Below, piece by piece: positions 13,519-23,956 of a DNA stretch of 64,000 bases. Where the stretch lies: contig JAWNZC010000407.1 of NCBI GenBank assembly GCA_035771165.1, forward strand, positions 1-64,000. Direction: 5' to 3'. Both the position numbers and the translations under genes were made by a program. The notes beneath the pieces were generated by a model. It was given only the letters and a program-made list of their open reading frames with translations, was not told where the DNA came from and did not search any database. Every line of letters starts with the position of its first letter. The first letter of the stretch is position 1. The stretch comes from Paragorgia papillata. Its lineage: Eukaryota > Cnidaria > Anthozoa > Scleralcyonacea > Coralliidae.

Positions 13519-15483
13519 CTACGGCCAACATTGAGCGGGTGAACACTTGGATAAGAATTTATTCACATGGGTATAAAGGATTCTGAATTCGGCTTTCAGT
13601 CTGTTAAGATCACAACCATTTGCGGAGAGAAGACTATTGTACCGATCCTTGATAATCACCACGTTTTCAAACAGCTCCTCGAACTCTGTGTGACTATAGG
13701 ATTCGGTTTCCAAAAATTTGGCTGTGGCAGTAAAGAACTCATCCCGTACAATCGGCGCATAACGTTGGGTTAGTGACTCCGCCAGTTGGTCAAGAATTTC
13801 GGTTAACTTGTTGATGACCTCTTCCAATGAATCATCAATGTTGCCTGACATCAGATAATCATGAAACAAAGAATGCGAATTCCGAGGGTTGGCGGCAGCG
13901 TCTCTTCGCGTACGGCGCTCTGGTACGATCTCAGCATTCTCTTCTTCAAGTGAAGCGAGAATGTTGACCGTGCGAGGGAAGAGTTCTTCATCCTTCAGTA
14001 CATCACATTCACGTCGCTCATCATTTAGCAAAGAATACATTCGATTGACATTATCAACAGTCATTTGGCAAGTGGTCAATAACTGCGGTGATAACAACGC
14101 AGTATCCTGTAAGATCATGCTCATTGGACGCAGTATAGCAAGAATGTCGAGTTTCACTGCATTAAAAATCAAGGATATTGTGTTTGCCACGCTCTTTCTT
14201 ATTCCTTAGAGTCATTGTGGGGTGCTCTTATTTGCTGGTCGCAAAACCCAATCCTTATTGGGTTTTGCGACCAGCAAATAAGAGCACCCCACAATGACTC
14301 TAAGGGGCATTTACTCTATAGGTAAGTTGTCAAGGTGGGAATCCAACGCAGCGACACGATGCTCCACCCATCTGGTCCCAGTAAGCCTCTTGTACTTTTC
14401 AGAGGGATACCCATGAAAAGACTTTGTCGTTTGAAAAGACGCCATCGTAAAGGGGACTTCTTGAAAAAATAATAGACCTCGGTATAATCCTTCTCAGTCC
14501 CGTTATTCAAGAGAGAAGAACCAAATGCATCATTGATAGTGAGCTCAAATTTGTGTGAGGGACAAAGCATGAGGAGATGATCCCCAAATTCATCTGCTAA
14601 AAGATTGTAGACAGCGCGGTTAACTGATGCATCATCACTACACATTCCTATCTCTTTGTCTTTGTGTTCAAAGTTAAAGTTCATTTTAGAGAGTGAGTTT
14701 TCCATTGCTTCTTTTATGCCTTGCGCGTTACATTCTTCAGGCTCCTCTAAAGACATGACATTAAATGTGGGTTCGCCCTCCACACACGTTTTGATGATGA
14801 ACAGTTCCTTTTCGTCAACACATTTTGCGCTGCTGGCTCCATCAAACAGAACGCTGTAATAATGTAAAACATCATTGTTCAATGGTTCGTTATATTAGTC
14901 ATCCGCTGACTAATGCTGATATATTTCATGATTTCTGCACGAGCTTTGTCTGTCAAGTAACCTGCACCAAGATCAACGTTGTGATAATTTTTTCAAATGC
15001 TGCAAAATCTGCGTACGTCTTGAATGATTTTGCATTTGAGCTAGTAAAATGGGCAAGTTGGAATTTTCTACCTAGCTGCTGCCGTTGGACAGCATTGATT
15101 TTTTGAAGCATTGGTCGAAGCAATGTTTGTTTTGGAGCTCCGCTAGAACTTGTTTGGGTATCTTCAGCGCTACTAGATTGAGCAGCTGCAGACATCAGCT
15201 CTTTCTCTCTAAGCCTGAGAGTTGCTTTCTTGTGGTTCTCAAAGATTAGATGCTTTTCAAAGTTTGCTTTCTTTATGACATGCGTGCCATTTACGTACGC
15301 GTTTGATTGCTCTAGGAATTTTCCCGACCCTTTGCATTTTGCAGACAACTTTTTTTGTTCATTGGCAGAGGAGTAGAACTCCCGACACGTTTTACAAAAA
15401 ATTTTCGTGACCTCGCCGTATTCATTTGTCTCGTACCCCAGACAGCTGAAGCCCCAGCCTTCCACAGTTTTCAGCTTCACCAT
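13519..15483 (-). pseudogene. hAT-like transposase relic (ZNF862-like group)
   Basis: Minus-strand pieces run from about 15483 (after a ttcttag acceptor) to 13519. The first piece has a BED-like metal-binding start (KIFCKTCREFY ... H at spaced positions) and a serine-rich linker. The second, after at least two frame changes between 14990 and 14880, has VLFDGASSAKCVDEKELF and IGMCSDDASVNRAVYNLLADEF, typical of the hAT catalytic region. Near 14415 the frame shifts again into a TGTRWVEHRVAALD motif characteristic of this group, then stops. A third piece (14190-13519) follows a 49-bp perfect palindrome and looks like the helical region after the insertion domain. The C-terminal dimerisation domain was not found. 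Multiple frameshifts mean it is non-functional. Confidence 0.6.
14204..14305. repeat. perfect 49-bp-arm palindrome within the hAT-like relic
   Basis: Arms 14204-14252 and 14257-14305 are exact reverse complements around a 4-base centre (cctt). It separates two pieces of the transposase relic. A recent inverted duplication at a break, or an assembly fold-back artefact, could explain it. Confidence 0.9.
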
Positions 15484-15528
15484 TCCTAAGAAGCAAGGCA
15501 AACAGGTTTCTGTATTTAAAAAAAACAC

Positions 15529-16320
15529 CTACAATTACAAATCGTATCGCTTTATTGCTCGCGCTCGAAAACACGCCGCATTTCATAAAATGTGCCACTC
15601 GCAGTTCGCCTGTAGCCCGAAACGCGTGAAATGCATGCTCAGAACCGAAGATATGACTTCGCAAAGTCTTAGACTTAGTCATCCAAATAATAAACGATAT
15701 TTTAATACAGGCGGCGGCGCCGAAAAGAATGAGCTACATATTAAAATATAAATGTTTGAGAAATGTCAACAGGTAAAAATAGGCAGTCTGCGAGTGACTG
15801 CACGTGGGTTATGCTAAATGAAACGAATATTTACAGCAATTGCAAAGGCATCAATTTGCAGAATGTTTATTACGCCTGTTTATTTAAATTAATATGATAA
15901 GATTGCTTGTGAAATTCATTAATAATTCATGAAGAAAATGAAGCCTGATATAAACGTATTGACAGTTCTGCCTGATTGTTGAAGCAAAAGAGCATAAAAC
16001 CATTGTAAAAAGTAAAAAGGAGCGATAATTTACCTTTAAATCCGTCTCGCTTCATCGAAGCACATGGAAGAAACCCGTCGTTACGCGTGGCCAGCGGTCG
16101 CCAGTGTGTATGTTTGGTTGAACTTGAAGTTACATGAAGTATATCAGAACTACTTACGGACTTTCGATGCATAAGCCACAAAAATCAAAAAGTGTTCACA
16201 AAAAAATAGCTCACTTACCGAATTCTTTCCTGTGAAGTAAACTACAAATAATCATCATTATAATCATCTGTTCATACTTAGAAGAATTAATCGAATTGAG
16301 AAGGCAGTGACCACAAAAAT
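15529..16320. other. unassigned region
   Basis: No convincing gene. The motif ttcattaataattcatga near 15916-15932 also occurs near 6822-6838 inside the Kolobok-like transposon, so a shared short repeat may be present. Confidence 0.3.
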
Positions 16321-16404
16321 TCGTCGGCGGCAAAAAATTGCCGTCGATAATTTCATCTCCGACGGCATTATCGGCGGCAATTGCCTTTTGCCGCCGAAAA
16401 TTGC
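16321..16404. repeat. cluster of interleaved GGCGGCAA / TTGCCGCC inverted repeats
   Basis: Several copies of cggcggcaa, ttgccg, gacggc and ttttgccgccg alternate in both orientations over 84 bp, able to form stacked hairpins. It is GC-richer than its surroundings. No function was recognised. Confidence 0.6.
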
Positions 16405-16488
16405 GAGGACTGCATCTTCGAGGAGTGTGTTGACCTGCTGTTTTTGCTGCTGTGTTAACTTTTTCTTGCTGAACACTAGGTGCCATTT

Positions 16489-16798
16489 GTTAGTAGTATA
16501 GGAAGTGTGGGTGCCAGCGCACCAGTAAAATTGTCACAAAATGGTCACATTAATCAGAGGGCCGCGCAGGGTGATTATTCTACGGTAAATTGAAAAACGA
16601 TCAATTTTGGGAAATACTAGCTTTTTTATATTTTTTAAATTTTTTGATGCATTTAATTAGTATTTATTTTTCGGGTTGTCAGACAGCCACATAGGGCCAC
16701 CCTCTGATTAATGTGACCATTTTGTGACAATTTTACTGGTCAAAAAAATATCAGGTTTCACCAAGTATGCTGGCACCCCCACTTCCTATACTACTAAC
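16489..16798. mobile_element. 310-bp MITE-like element with long terminal inverted repeats
   Basis: The left arm 16489-16561 (gttagtagtataggaagtg ... attaatcagaggg) is matched inverted by 16700-16798. A roughly 25-bp unpaired stretch lies within the right arm. The core is AT-rich and non-coding. No clear target-site duplication was found, so the family is not assigned. Confidence 0.7.
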
Positions 16799-17116
16799 AC
16801 GCGGTCATGTTGTTCTAAGGATTTGGTGCGTTAGGCTGTTAATGTTCAGCTGTCCACTCCTTTTCGGGAGCAGGTGGCGCGCCCCAACCGTATGTAAATT
16901 ACCCCACTAATTAATTATTTGTGAAGCCGTGGTTAGTATTATTACACAATGAATATTTAATGTAAGAGGTTTTCCCTCCTTCACAATTGCTTCTCTTATG
17001 GGTTTTCCCACGCGTACCCGTTACAGGTGTTTTCCTTGTGGACTACGCGTAATCCACCCATAACAACAGGCGGACGCGTTACAAGCGTCAGACAACACAC
17101 CTTTTGGACTTGCGAG
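16799..17116. other. Polinton left terminal region (presumed)
   Basis: No gene seen. It would hold the terminal repeat and the upstream region of the plus-strand gene at 17117; the exact terminus could not be fixed. Confidence 0.3.
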
Positions 17117-17704
17117 ATGAACCCCACAAGGTTTTCTAGTTTTATAGGTGAACTGTCGGCTGTATTCAATGGGATTGTTACAAATTTTCCGGAGACAAAA
17201 GAGTTTGTCAATAGTGCTGGTAATCATCTTCTCATGAGATACCCAGAGTTACAGAGTAAGGCTAAAAGTGTAGGACAAGAGGAGATAAACAGACAGAAGA
17301 TCTACGACATGGTTGAGTCGGAGCTACGCAGGAGTGTGAACGACGAGGACTACAGAGGAGCTGGCTTAGAAATCAAGAGCGACAATCCCGAGCAATGCAT
17401 CGGAAGCATAAATCTGCTGTTAAAAATGATCGGTGAGTCTAAAAAGAGGATAGTTTATTACTCATGCCTGCAAGGAGAGTTGCTATGTGTACTTAAGGAG
17501 TCATCAACAACGAATACGTTTAATAGTTTAGTGACTAAGTTGACTCAGTTGTCTAAGAGTCATTCGAACTTTCTCATGAGGCTATATAGGTTGGTAGCTG
17601 AGTACGGCAAGCTTAGACTTTGTGAACAACCTATTCGCTTTTTTCATAAAAACTACGCCGTGATAAGAGACATATGCTCTAAGAACCCCACTGAGTGGAA
17701 GTAA
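17117..17704 (+). CDS. uncharacterised Polinton protein, 195 aa
   Basis: Intact frame. ATG 17117 (MNPTRFSSFIGEL) is preferred over the more upstream ATG at 17027 because the extra 30 residues are low-quality sequence close to the element terminus. The product is mostly helical, with charged central segments (EEINRQKIYDMVESELRRSV) and no transmembrane helix or known motif. It converges on the polymerase gene, whose stop is 73 bp away. It is one of few unbroken frames in the element. Function unknown. Confidence 0.6.
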   Translation: MNPTRFSSFIGELSAVFNGIVTNFPETKEFVNSAGNHLLMRYPELQSKAKSVGQEEINRQKIYDMVESELRRSVNDEDYRGAGLEIKSDNPEQCIGSINLLLKMIGESKKRIVYYSCLQGELLCVLKESSTTNTFNSLVTKLTQLSKSHSNFLMRLYRLVAEYGKLRLCEQPIRFFHKNYAVIRDICSKNPTEWK

Positions 17705-17777
17705 ATGTTACAAATAAATTAGATAATTTTTTTTTAAATGGTTGCGTTTGTTTTCGTCGTCAGTCTTGTTGTTTCAG

Positions 17778-20700
17778 TTAATTAACTATTCGATTCTTAT
17801 GTCCGTACGCGTAGGACCTGATCCCATCTTCCAGGAGGTACCTGTTATCGTCGAAGCATGAAAGTGATATCTTGTTTATTTCGTAACTACCCAGCTGATG
17901 TCTGACACTACGAATGGTTTTTATTTTGTTGAATATCAGCCCCTGCCCAAATAGTGTGTCTTTGTAGTTCTCATGTTTGATTTGTTTCTTAGTAACACTC
18001 TTTTTTATTCCCTTCGCGGATTTGCCACCTGTATTGTTTTCCTTTACGTATGAATACATTTTACTTCGCAGACCAACGAACTCAACTATGGGAACGCCAG
18101 CCGCTTCATCCTTCATCTTCCCAATAACCTTTTTGTTTGACTTGTCGAAGTACGGCGAGCTTTCCGAATAATCTGAGTTGTCAAACATGTCCTTGTCAAC
18201 CCAGAAGTCTTTGTAGACGTCTTCCGCCTCAATTTCATATGTCGGACTGTCCGTATCCGTGAACAACAACTTAGCCTTACTTCCGTAATTCTTTAACACA
18301 TAGCCATAATGAAAATCATACATTAACGTCTTCGACAGATCCAGAATACACATACCAACGTAAGCTGGTCGGTTCAATGTTAACACTTCCTTGATTTTGT
18401 GAACGGCAACCAGGTTTTCGTTGAATATTTTGGTGGCACACGCTTTCTCAAGTTTTCCATCATCTTACCAAATACACTATTGTTCATCAGCTTGAAGAAG
18501 TCCTTCTCGAAGGCATTTTTGGCGGCGCTTCTCTTTACCGTGTTGAAGTCGATGTACTGTTTCAACCAGGGGACTGATCGAACAGTAAAGTCCGATGGAC
18601 CCTCTTTACCCCCATCCCGAGTTTGACGTACAGCTGCAGATTCCTATAGTGAATGACATATTTCTCCTTATTCATCAGGTTGGTTACTAACTTAGTGACA
18701 CCACCAACACTCACTTTAAATTTCTTTTTAATTTTCTTATACATATTACATATTCTCTTTTATTTCCATCTTTTCGGGGGCTAATGGGTAATCATTATGT
18801 TCATCATGGAGTTCTTCTGGATATTCCAGATCAACCTCGAGTATGGCCCCAGTTCTGCTATCCTCAGAAAGGTTCTCCCAATTAAACGTGCTACCAGCCC
18901 ACCTGAACCCACCGGTTGGGAGGCACTGACTCATAGCCCAACCATACAAATTATTAGCGTCAAGGTACATTATATACTTTACAGCCTCTTTTTCATCATA
19001 CCCCTTCATGTACGGGTTGTTCGCCTTCCCATATCTATTAGCTATGTAGCTAACCCCACCTCTCATTCCTTTCTCAATGAACTGGAACATATCAATATCA
19101 GTCATTAGCTCCAAGTTAATTCCTGTCATCTTTAACATAGCGTCCCAGGCCAATCCCGGAGAGGTGAAGTAGTGACATGGATCTAATTTGTAATATTGAG
19201 TGCAAGTATTCCTAAAGTTCTCAAAGACGTCAGCCAACAATAAGACATCCGACTTCAGGTACACGTCATGGTAGTCCCCCATAGTCGTCATTCCGAACGC
19301 CCTCCAGACCTCCTGAGCGTGTTTGTAATCACTGTCTGATATTCCCTCATCATTCAGTATGCTGAAGAACTCACTCTTCGGTGGGAGTCTCATTTCCCCA
19401 AACCAGTCGAAACTGTTCATGTAGTCATAGGGGTAAACACCCTTCGTCTTCATCAGATCCAACCTTTCACCAAACTCCTCAGCCGTGTACCTGAAGGCGT
19501 CCTCTGGGAGATTCCCAACCAGTTTATCCAGGAAACTACCCATAAACTGAAGACTGTCCAGAAACACGAGACTCTTACCTAACATGAAGGCGATGTACTT
19601 CTTCATATTGTTTGGGATGACGTTATCTCCTGTCCGAACTTCCCAATTTCCCCCATGATCAGATGGCTGTCGTAACCCCTCAGGTTGTGGAAGATCACAG
19701 GGATTTTGTCGGTTAGTCTGTGATTCCTATTACAAAGCTGGTGAGCCGACCCCCGGTATCTTCCTGTTACACGACAATGGTCTCGAACCCTAACGTCATC
19801 CACCGTGTACTCCAGACCACAGATGTGACACTTTCCAGCGTCCCTAAAGTCCGCCACATTATCATCAGTCAGCACCATGTCCTGGTTGAAGTGCTCTTTT
19901 TTTGTCTCCCTACAATACTCCGCTTCTTCCAACATCTTGCCGATGAACCTGTTGACAGCACCTAGACCTCTGTACACCTGGACGGATTTACTGAACCTAT
20001 CGTCATAACAACAGACAACCTTATACCCATAGCCACAATCAATGTGTTTTTGGTACTTTTCCGTGTACGCTTTCTTTGGTCTTGGATCCCAGGTCCGGTC
20101 GACCTTCTCAGTGATGGCGTCGAAGTCAGCGTAAATGACAAACGGGACACTCAGCTGTTTGTGGAAATTACAATACCCCCAACACGTTCATTTCCTCATC
20201 AGGCATCCTAACAGCCTGTTTACCATCTATGCTGATACACACAGCCCTGTGTTTGTCCAGGACCTCCGATGAACTGAAACATTGGAGGCAGTACATACAG
20301 TGGTGTTTTCTCTCCTTATGTTTTGTTTTGTTGTACATGAATCTATCGAAGTCCTTGATGAGGACGTAGTGTTGTTTGTTGTCCTTGTTGGTTATGATGA
20401 GGAGGTTCATAGAGTCGGTGAAGTTAGAGCCTTCCTTTGAGATGTACACCGGAAAGGTTGGTTTCTCTTCATAACCGAAGACGTTTATACATATCTCATT
20501 CTGTCTCTCCACCCGATTGTACTGTTTCTGGGTCACTGGGAAGCTGACTCCACTATAGTCCAAGTCGTCAACGTGTTCGCGGTATTTTGACGCCCTTTGT
20601 CGGTCTTTTGGGACGGAGAACTTGTGATCCAGGTGGCACCACATAAAACACTTGCCATCATTGTTCTTGACATTAATCAACCCCTTCCGACTGTTTTTCA

Positions 20701-21843
20701 GCTCCTTAGGGAGGTCTATATAACTAGAGCCTTCCAGTGGACTGTATACAGTCAGATTGATGTAGTGACCGTCAACTGAGTTATCCACCGGGATATTCTA
20801 ACTATTACCTCCTCATTCGCGACGTCGATATCTCGGTCAATCTCAGTACCGCTGACTACAGTTTTGTTGTGGCTGTTGAAGTGAGCCGTCTTGTAGGTTG
20901 TCCCACCGGGTACCTCTTTTTCAAGTGTTACAACCAGCGTTTCAGCGAACTTCAACCCCCTCATTTCGGCTAGCTCCCGACGTAGGAGCGCGGACACACT
21001 ATCCCCGAGGGCGTTTACCTGTTCCAATGGGTCTTGGGACACAACAGCACACCTGAACGACTTGGTTTTACCCCTCAGAACTCTGACTAATTGGTTTATG
21101 TCGTAACCAAACAACCTCTCGTAGAGACGGGGATCTACACCATCATCGGAATAACCAAACATGTCAGGGTCCAAGTCGTTGTCCTGGTGGATCAGGTCGG
21201 AGTTCATCGCTACCGGGGGCCTCGATGACCACTCACTGTAAAACGTATCACAGATACAGCCCCAACCAAGCTCCTTGTACACAATTCCGAACAGATTTTT
21301 ATCAAATTTGTCCTTCGTCTTTCCCTTTTTAAGATCCTTCAGATTACTCAATAACTCAATCCGACGTCTCGAACACAATCTGATGATGTGATAGTTATAT
21401 CCGGAGAGGTTTCGGCCTTTTATTAGACCCTTACTCATCATCATATTGAGAACCTTGGAGAAGTCGTCCAGAATTATACCAACAAACCTGTCCCCAACGA
21501 CTCCAATAAGTCTCTTCCTCATCCAGCAACTTCTCGAGTGCTCACTCTGTTTGGGGACAACAGTCGCCAGGTATTCCCCAACTACATACCCATACTCCGT
21601 CTCACCATACCCTGGACAGGAGAACACCCCAGTCTTTACCTCAACACGGAATCTGGGGCAGTTTTCACACCACAGTTTCGTGTTATGTTTGGGTAGAGCA
21701 GAACGATCACCAAACAGGTAATCAGTGTTGTCGCCTACTAACTTAAGTCCCATTTGTTGACAAACCCATTTTACGCTCGACTCCGGTAGGCCCTCCTGCC
21801 CTTTTGGTAGGTTTGACCAGGAACGAGTGTTAGTCGTAGACAT
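17778..21843 (-). pseudogene. protein-primed family B DNA polymerase (Polinton pPolB), frameshifted
   Basis: It reads from 21843 to 17778 through about six one-base frame changes (near 20775, 20160, 19610, 18745, 18565) and one larger disruption near 18420. The first 360 residues are a Polinton-specific N-terminal region. Next come cysteine/histidine pairs (CMYCLQCF ... HRAVC) and exonuclease I-like YADFDAI (about 20130). An endonuclease VII-like CHICG ... RVRDHC with FHNLRGYDSHLIM, and exonuclease III-like YHDVYLKSDVLLLADVF (about 19260), follow. Polymerase motif A is YLDANNLYGWAM (about 18950), motif [19 protein letters not shown] (about 18510), and motif C LLFTDTDS (about 18255). Several shifts fall in homopolymers (for example GGGGG near 20175, CCCC near 18575), so sequencing error is possible for some. 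The segment between motifs B and C seems shorter than usual. Confidence 0.85.
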
Positions 21844-21873
21844 TATAACTAAGTCACCAAAATCCCCTAGGCC

Positions 21874-21951
21874 CTACAGAATCAGCTTGGACACCAGATA
21901 TCCACCAACTAGACCAACAGACCCAATAAACAGTGTTTCATACTCTTTCAT
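21874..21951 (-). CDS. tiny membrane protein, 25 aa (candidate)
   Basis: ATG 21951 to TAG 21874 encodes a 25-residue peptide with a glycine-containing hydrophobic stretch (LFIGSVGLVGGYLVSKLIL). Its position among other short membrane-protein frames and its good hydrophobic profile support it, but it is very short and could be chance. Confidence 0.35.
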   Translation of the reverse strand: MKEYETLFIGSVGLVGGYLVSKLIL

Positions 21952-22005
21952 CTCACCCGATGGCTTGTAATAGTCAGGCAACTCAGGCTCTCTGTTGAAA
22001 GATTT

Positions 22006-22293
22006 TCAATTGTATGTCAGCTGGGAAACCTTAGTTTTTTCAGCATGTCTTAGACTTGATTTCAGCAGATCCAGAGCGTGGTTCGTTGTGTTGGTGTCAG
22101 CGTTGGTGTCAGACAGCTGTTGTCTCAGTCTTTGTACCCTATCCTTTTTAGCTACCTCGTTTTCATACCATTTTTCCTTCGCTTTGGCCAGCTGCTCAAG
22201 GGCGTGGTTGTGTCTTTTGATTTCAGCTTCATATCCACCGTGATTTAACTTTGAAAACAGGAATCCAGCACCAGCGAAGGCTACAGTCCACAA
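22006..22293 (-). CDS. small protein with N-terminal hydrophobic anchor and coiled coil, 95 aa
   Basis: Begins MWTVAFAGAGFLFSKL (a likely membrane anchor). About 60 residues of heptad-like, charged sequence (HALEQLAKAKEKWYENEV ... LRQQLSDTNAD) follow. Intact frame. It may be a structural or membrane-associated factor; no family was recognised. Confidence 0.5.
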   Translation of the reverse strand: MWTVAFAGAGFLFSKLNHGGYEAEIKRHNHALEQLAKAKEKWYENEVAKKDRVQRLRQQLSDTNADTNTTNHALDLLKSSLRHAEKTKVSQLTYN

Positions 22294-22327
22294 TAACTAG
22301 ACTGGCCATTTATAAACTAATAAATAT

Positions 22328-22943
22328 TCAGTCAATCAATCCATTGTCCCTCAGGAACCGCTTGACTATGGGGTAAACACTATAACCCTTGTAGAATGGA
22401 ATCCTGAGTAAGGGATAGCCGCGTGACCTGGCGTTATCATTCTTCATTTTGTCATGTCTTTGTAGCTTCTTCAAGCGTTCTTCAGCCTCTTCCACGCTAA
22501 TCCCCCCCCCCCCCCACTGGGTGGGTCCGAAATGTTGTTCGCCACCATACTCAATCAGTAGGAAACGACCATCGTCCGCAGTACCCGCGGGTATCGCGAA
22601 GTCATACCTCAGGAGACCACCACCCAACCCTACTAACCCGTTGAACGTCTTCCCCTTATGTACTCAATTTTGTTAGAGTCTAGGACATACCCGACAGCTT
22701 CTTCCCCCTAGACATAGGGCGGGTGGGCGTGATCTCAACTGTTGTGACAGTTGTCGTTACAGACCTTATTACCACAACACCATGTACTTTCCCGCGGTGT
22801 TTCCTCATATCGTTCCCCCTCGAGAACGTCTTCGCACAGTCCTCACATGTATAATTTTTCTCCTTGTTGTAAACCTGTCTGACGTGTTGGTTGAGATTCC
22901 CCTTAGAGGTAAAGCTCCTTCCACAATTTTCACAGTCACCCAT
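22328..22943 (-). pseudogene. C2H2 zinc-finger + restriction-fold nuclease, frameshifted
   Basis: The N-terminal part (22943-22690) has two C2H2-type fingers (CENCGRSFTSKGNLNQH..., with the last metal-binding histidine replaced by tyrosine, and CEDCAKTFSRGNDMRKHRGKVH). After two frame changes near 22690 and 22645 it continues into a compact nuclease domain: LLRYDF, LIEYGGEQHFGPTQW and a C-terminal GYPLLRIPF strand. Asp-(x)n-Glu-x-Gly-x-Gln-His plus a downstream K-N resembles Vsr/PD-(D/E)XK-type endonucleases seen in large DNA viruses and mobile elements. A run of 11 Gs at 22502-22513 (minus strand) sits beside the active-site strand and may be mis-counted. The role is inferred: DNA-targeted cleavage during integration or replication. 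Confidence 0.6.
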
Positions 22944-23004
22944 TCTATACCACCCAGTCTTGACTTTTGCTTACCCCTCCAGTTCAGGCCAACCCACAGG
23001 GCAA

Positions 23005-23241
23005 CTACTTGGTCCCGAACGGATCAACTGGTAAATACCCCTTCGATTGGGCCCACTTGATCCCAACCGTGCTAACTCCAACGGCGAGAGCCAGCTTGAC
23101 AGTACCTTTCACGGACTCAGGAGTACCCAAACGTTCCCTCAGTATCTTCTTCGAAGCCATGGAGCCCACCACAGCCCCGCTTGTACTCAGGAGAGCGTCG
23201 TAGAGCTCGTTCAACAGTTCTTTTAGGTCAACGGTTGACAT
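23005..23241 (-). CDS. small Polinton membrane protein, 78 aa
   Basis: MSTVDLKELL start, glycine/alanine-rich hydrophobic centre (TVKLALAVGVSTVGIKW) and a SKGYLPVDPFG end. Intact frame. The layout of a short helix, one membrane segment and a conserved-looking C-terminus resembles small proteins common in animal Polintons (from memory). Function unknown. Confidence 0.55.
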   Translation of the reverse strand: MSTVDLKELLNELYDALLSTSGAVVGSMASKKILRERLGTPESVKGTVKLALAVGVSTVGIKWAQSKGYLPVDPFGTK

Positions 23242-23314
23242 TATACTACAGTCTATATTTCATTCATCAAAACTGTCTAAAACCGGAGCCATGGAGACCC
23301 GGGTGGTTTGGGTT

Positions 23315-23437
23315 TCACGCTTGATGACGACGTTTCATGGTTCGCTCATGGACCTCTCTTTTCTCCTTCAATATACTGTAATAAAGCGAGGCCCCACCGA
23401 TAACCAATCCAGCGGTTCCAATTAGGTAGCCATAATT
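23315..23437 (-). pseudogene. remnant of a small membrane protein
   Basis: A minus-strand open frame reads YLIGTAGLVIGGASLYYSIL followed by a basic tail (KEKREVHERTMKRRH) and a stop. The only nearby ATG (about 23434) is in another frame and meets a stop after three codons, so a one-base shift has broken the start. Confidence 0.4.
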
Positions 23438-23443
23438 GATCGA

Positions 23444-23672
23444 TCAGTTCCCACCGAGTCGGAGACCGTATCCAGTTTCAGCCGCCAGTCGTTCCCTGGC
23501 TTTCCTCTCCTTGGCTTCCTTCTGGCTGGGCCAGTCGTTTACCCGCGGCCACCCGTTTCGAGTCTTTGACTCTCTCCATCTTGGTTATGGATGTTATCCT
23601 AAGGGTTTCCGACTCTGTATTCGGTGTCTCTGTCTCTGTCTTTGGCGTTCCGGGCTCAGTTCCGTCAGACAT
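23444..23672 (-). pseudogene. small basic Polinton protein, frameshifted
   Basis: Starts MSDGTEPGTPKTETETP (an acidic/threonine lead). It has a basic core MERVKDSKRVAAGKRLA and then needs a one-base shift near 23545 to continue as a lysine/arginine-rich helix (KEAKERKARERLAAE) ending LRLGGN-stop. It could bind nucleic acid; no known family can be named with certainty. Confidence 0.45.
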
Positions 23673-23684
23673 CTATATATTGGT

Positions 23685-23909
23685 CTACGTTTCGTCTGTC
23701 AGTTGATCTGTAGGGTCTGTGAGGTCGTCTGTCAATTGATCTGTAGGGACCTCCGAGGTCGTCGGCCAGTAGCCAACAGATTCGGTTACGTAGTACTCCC
23801 CTTTATCATTCCTCCTAACACAATACCCGAGGACTCTGATAGCTCTTCTGAGTCCATGGAAGACCAGCATGACGGCTAGTATGGGTCGTCTGAATTTCTT
23901 TGGGATCAT
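23685..23909 (-). CDS. uncharacterised short protein, 74 aa
   Basis: MIPKKFRRPILAVMLVFHGL start with a short hydrophobic patch, then RNDKGEYYVTES and a repetitive acidic tail (TDQLTDDLTDPTDQLTDET) from a 12-15-base direct duplication in the DNA near 23700-23745. No family recognised. Confidence 0.35.
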   Translation of the reverse strand: MIPKKFRRPILAVMLVFHGLRRAIRVLGYCVRRNDKGEYYVTESVGYWPTTSEVPTDQLTDDLTDPTDQLTDET

Positions 23910-23956
23910 GTATAATATACAAAAGGTCTAAGTCTAAATTGTGAACCCTGTGTATA

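Noticed and set aside
16211..16486. Minus-strand frames of about 70-90 codons next to the MITE
   Set aside because: They run through the GC-rich hairpin cluster in two frames and match no family; likely chance.
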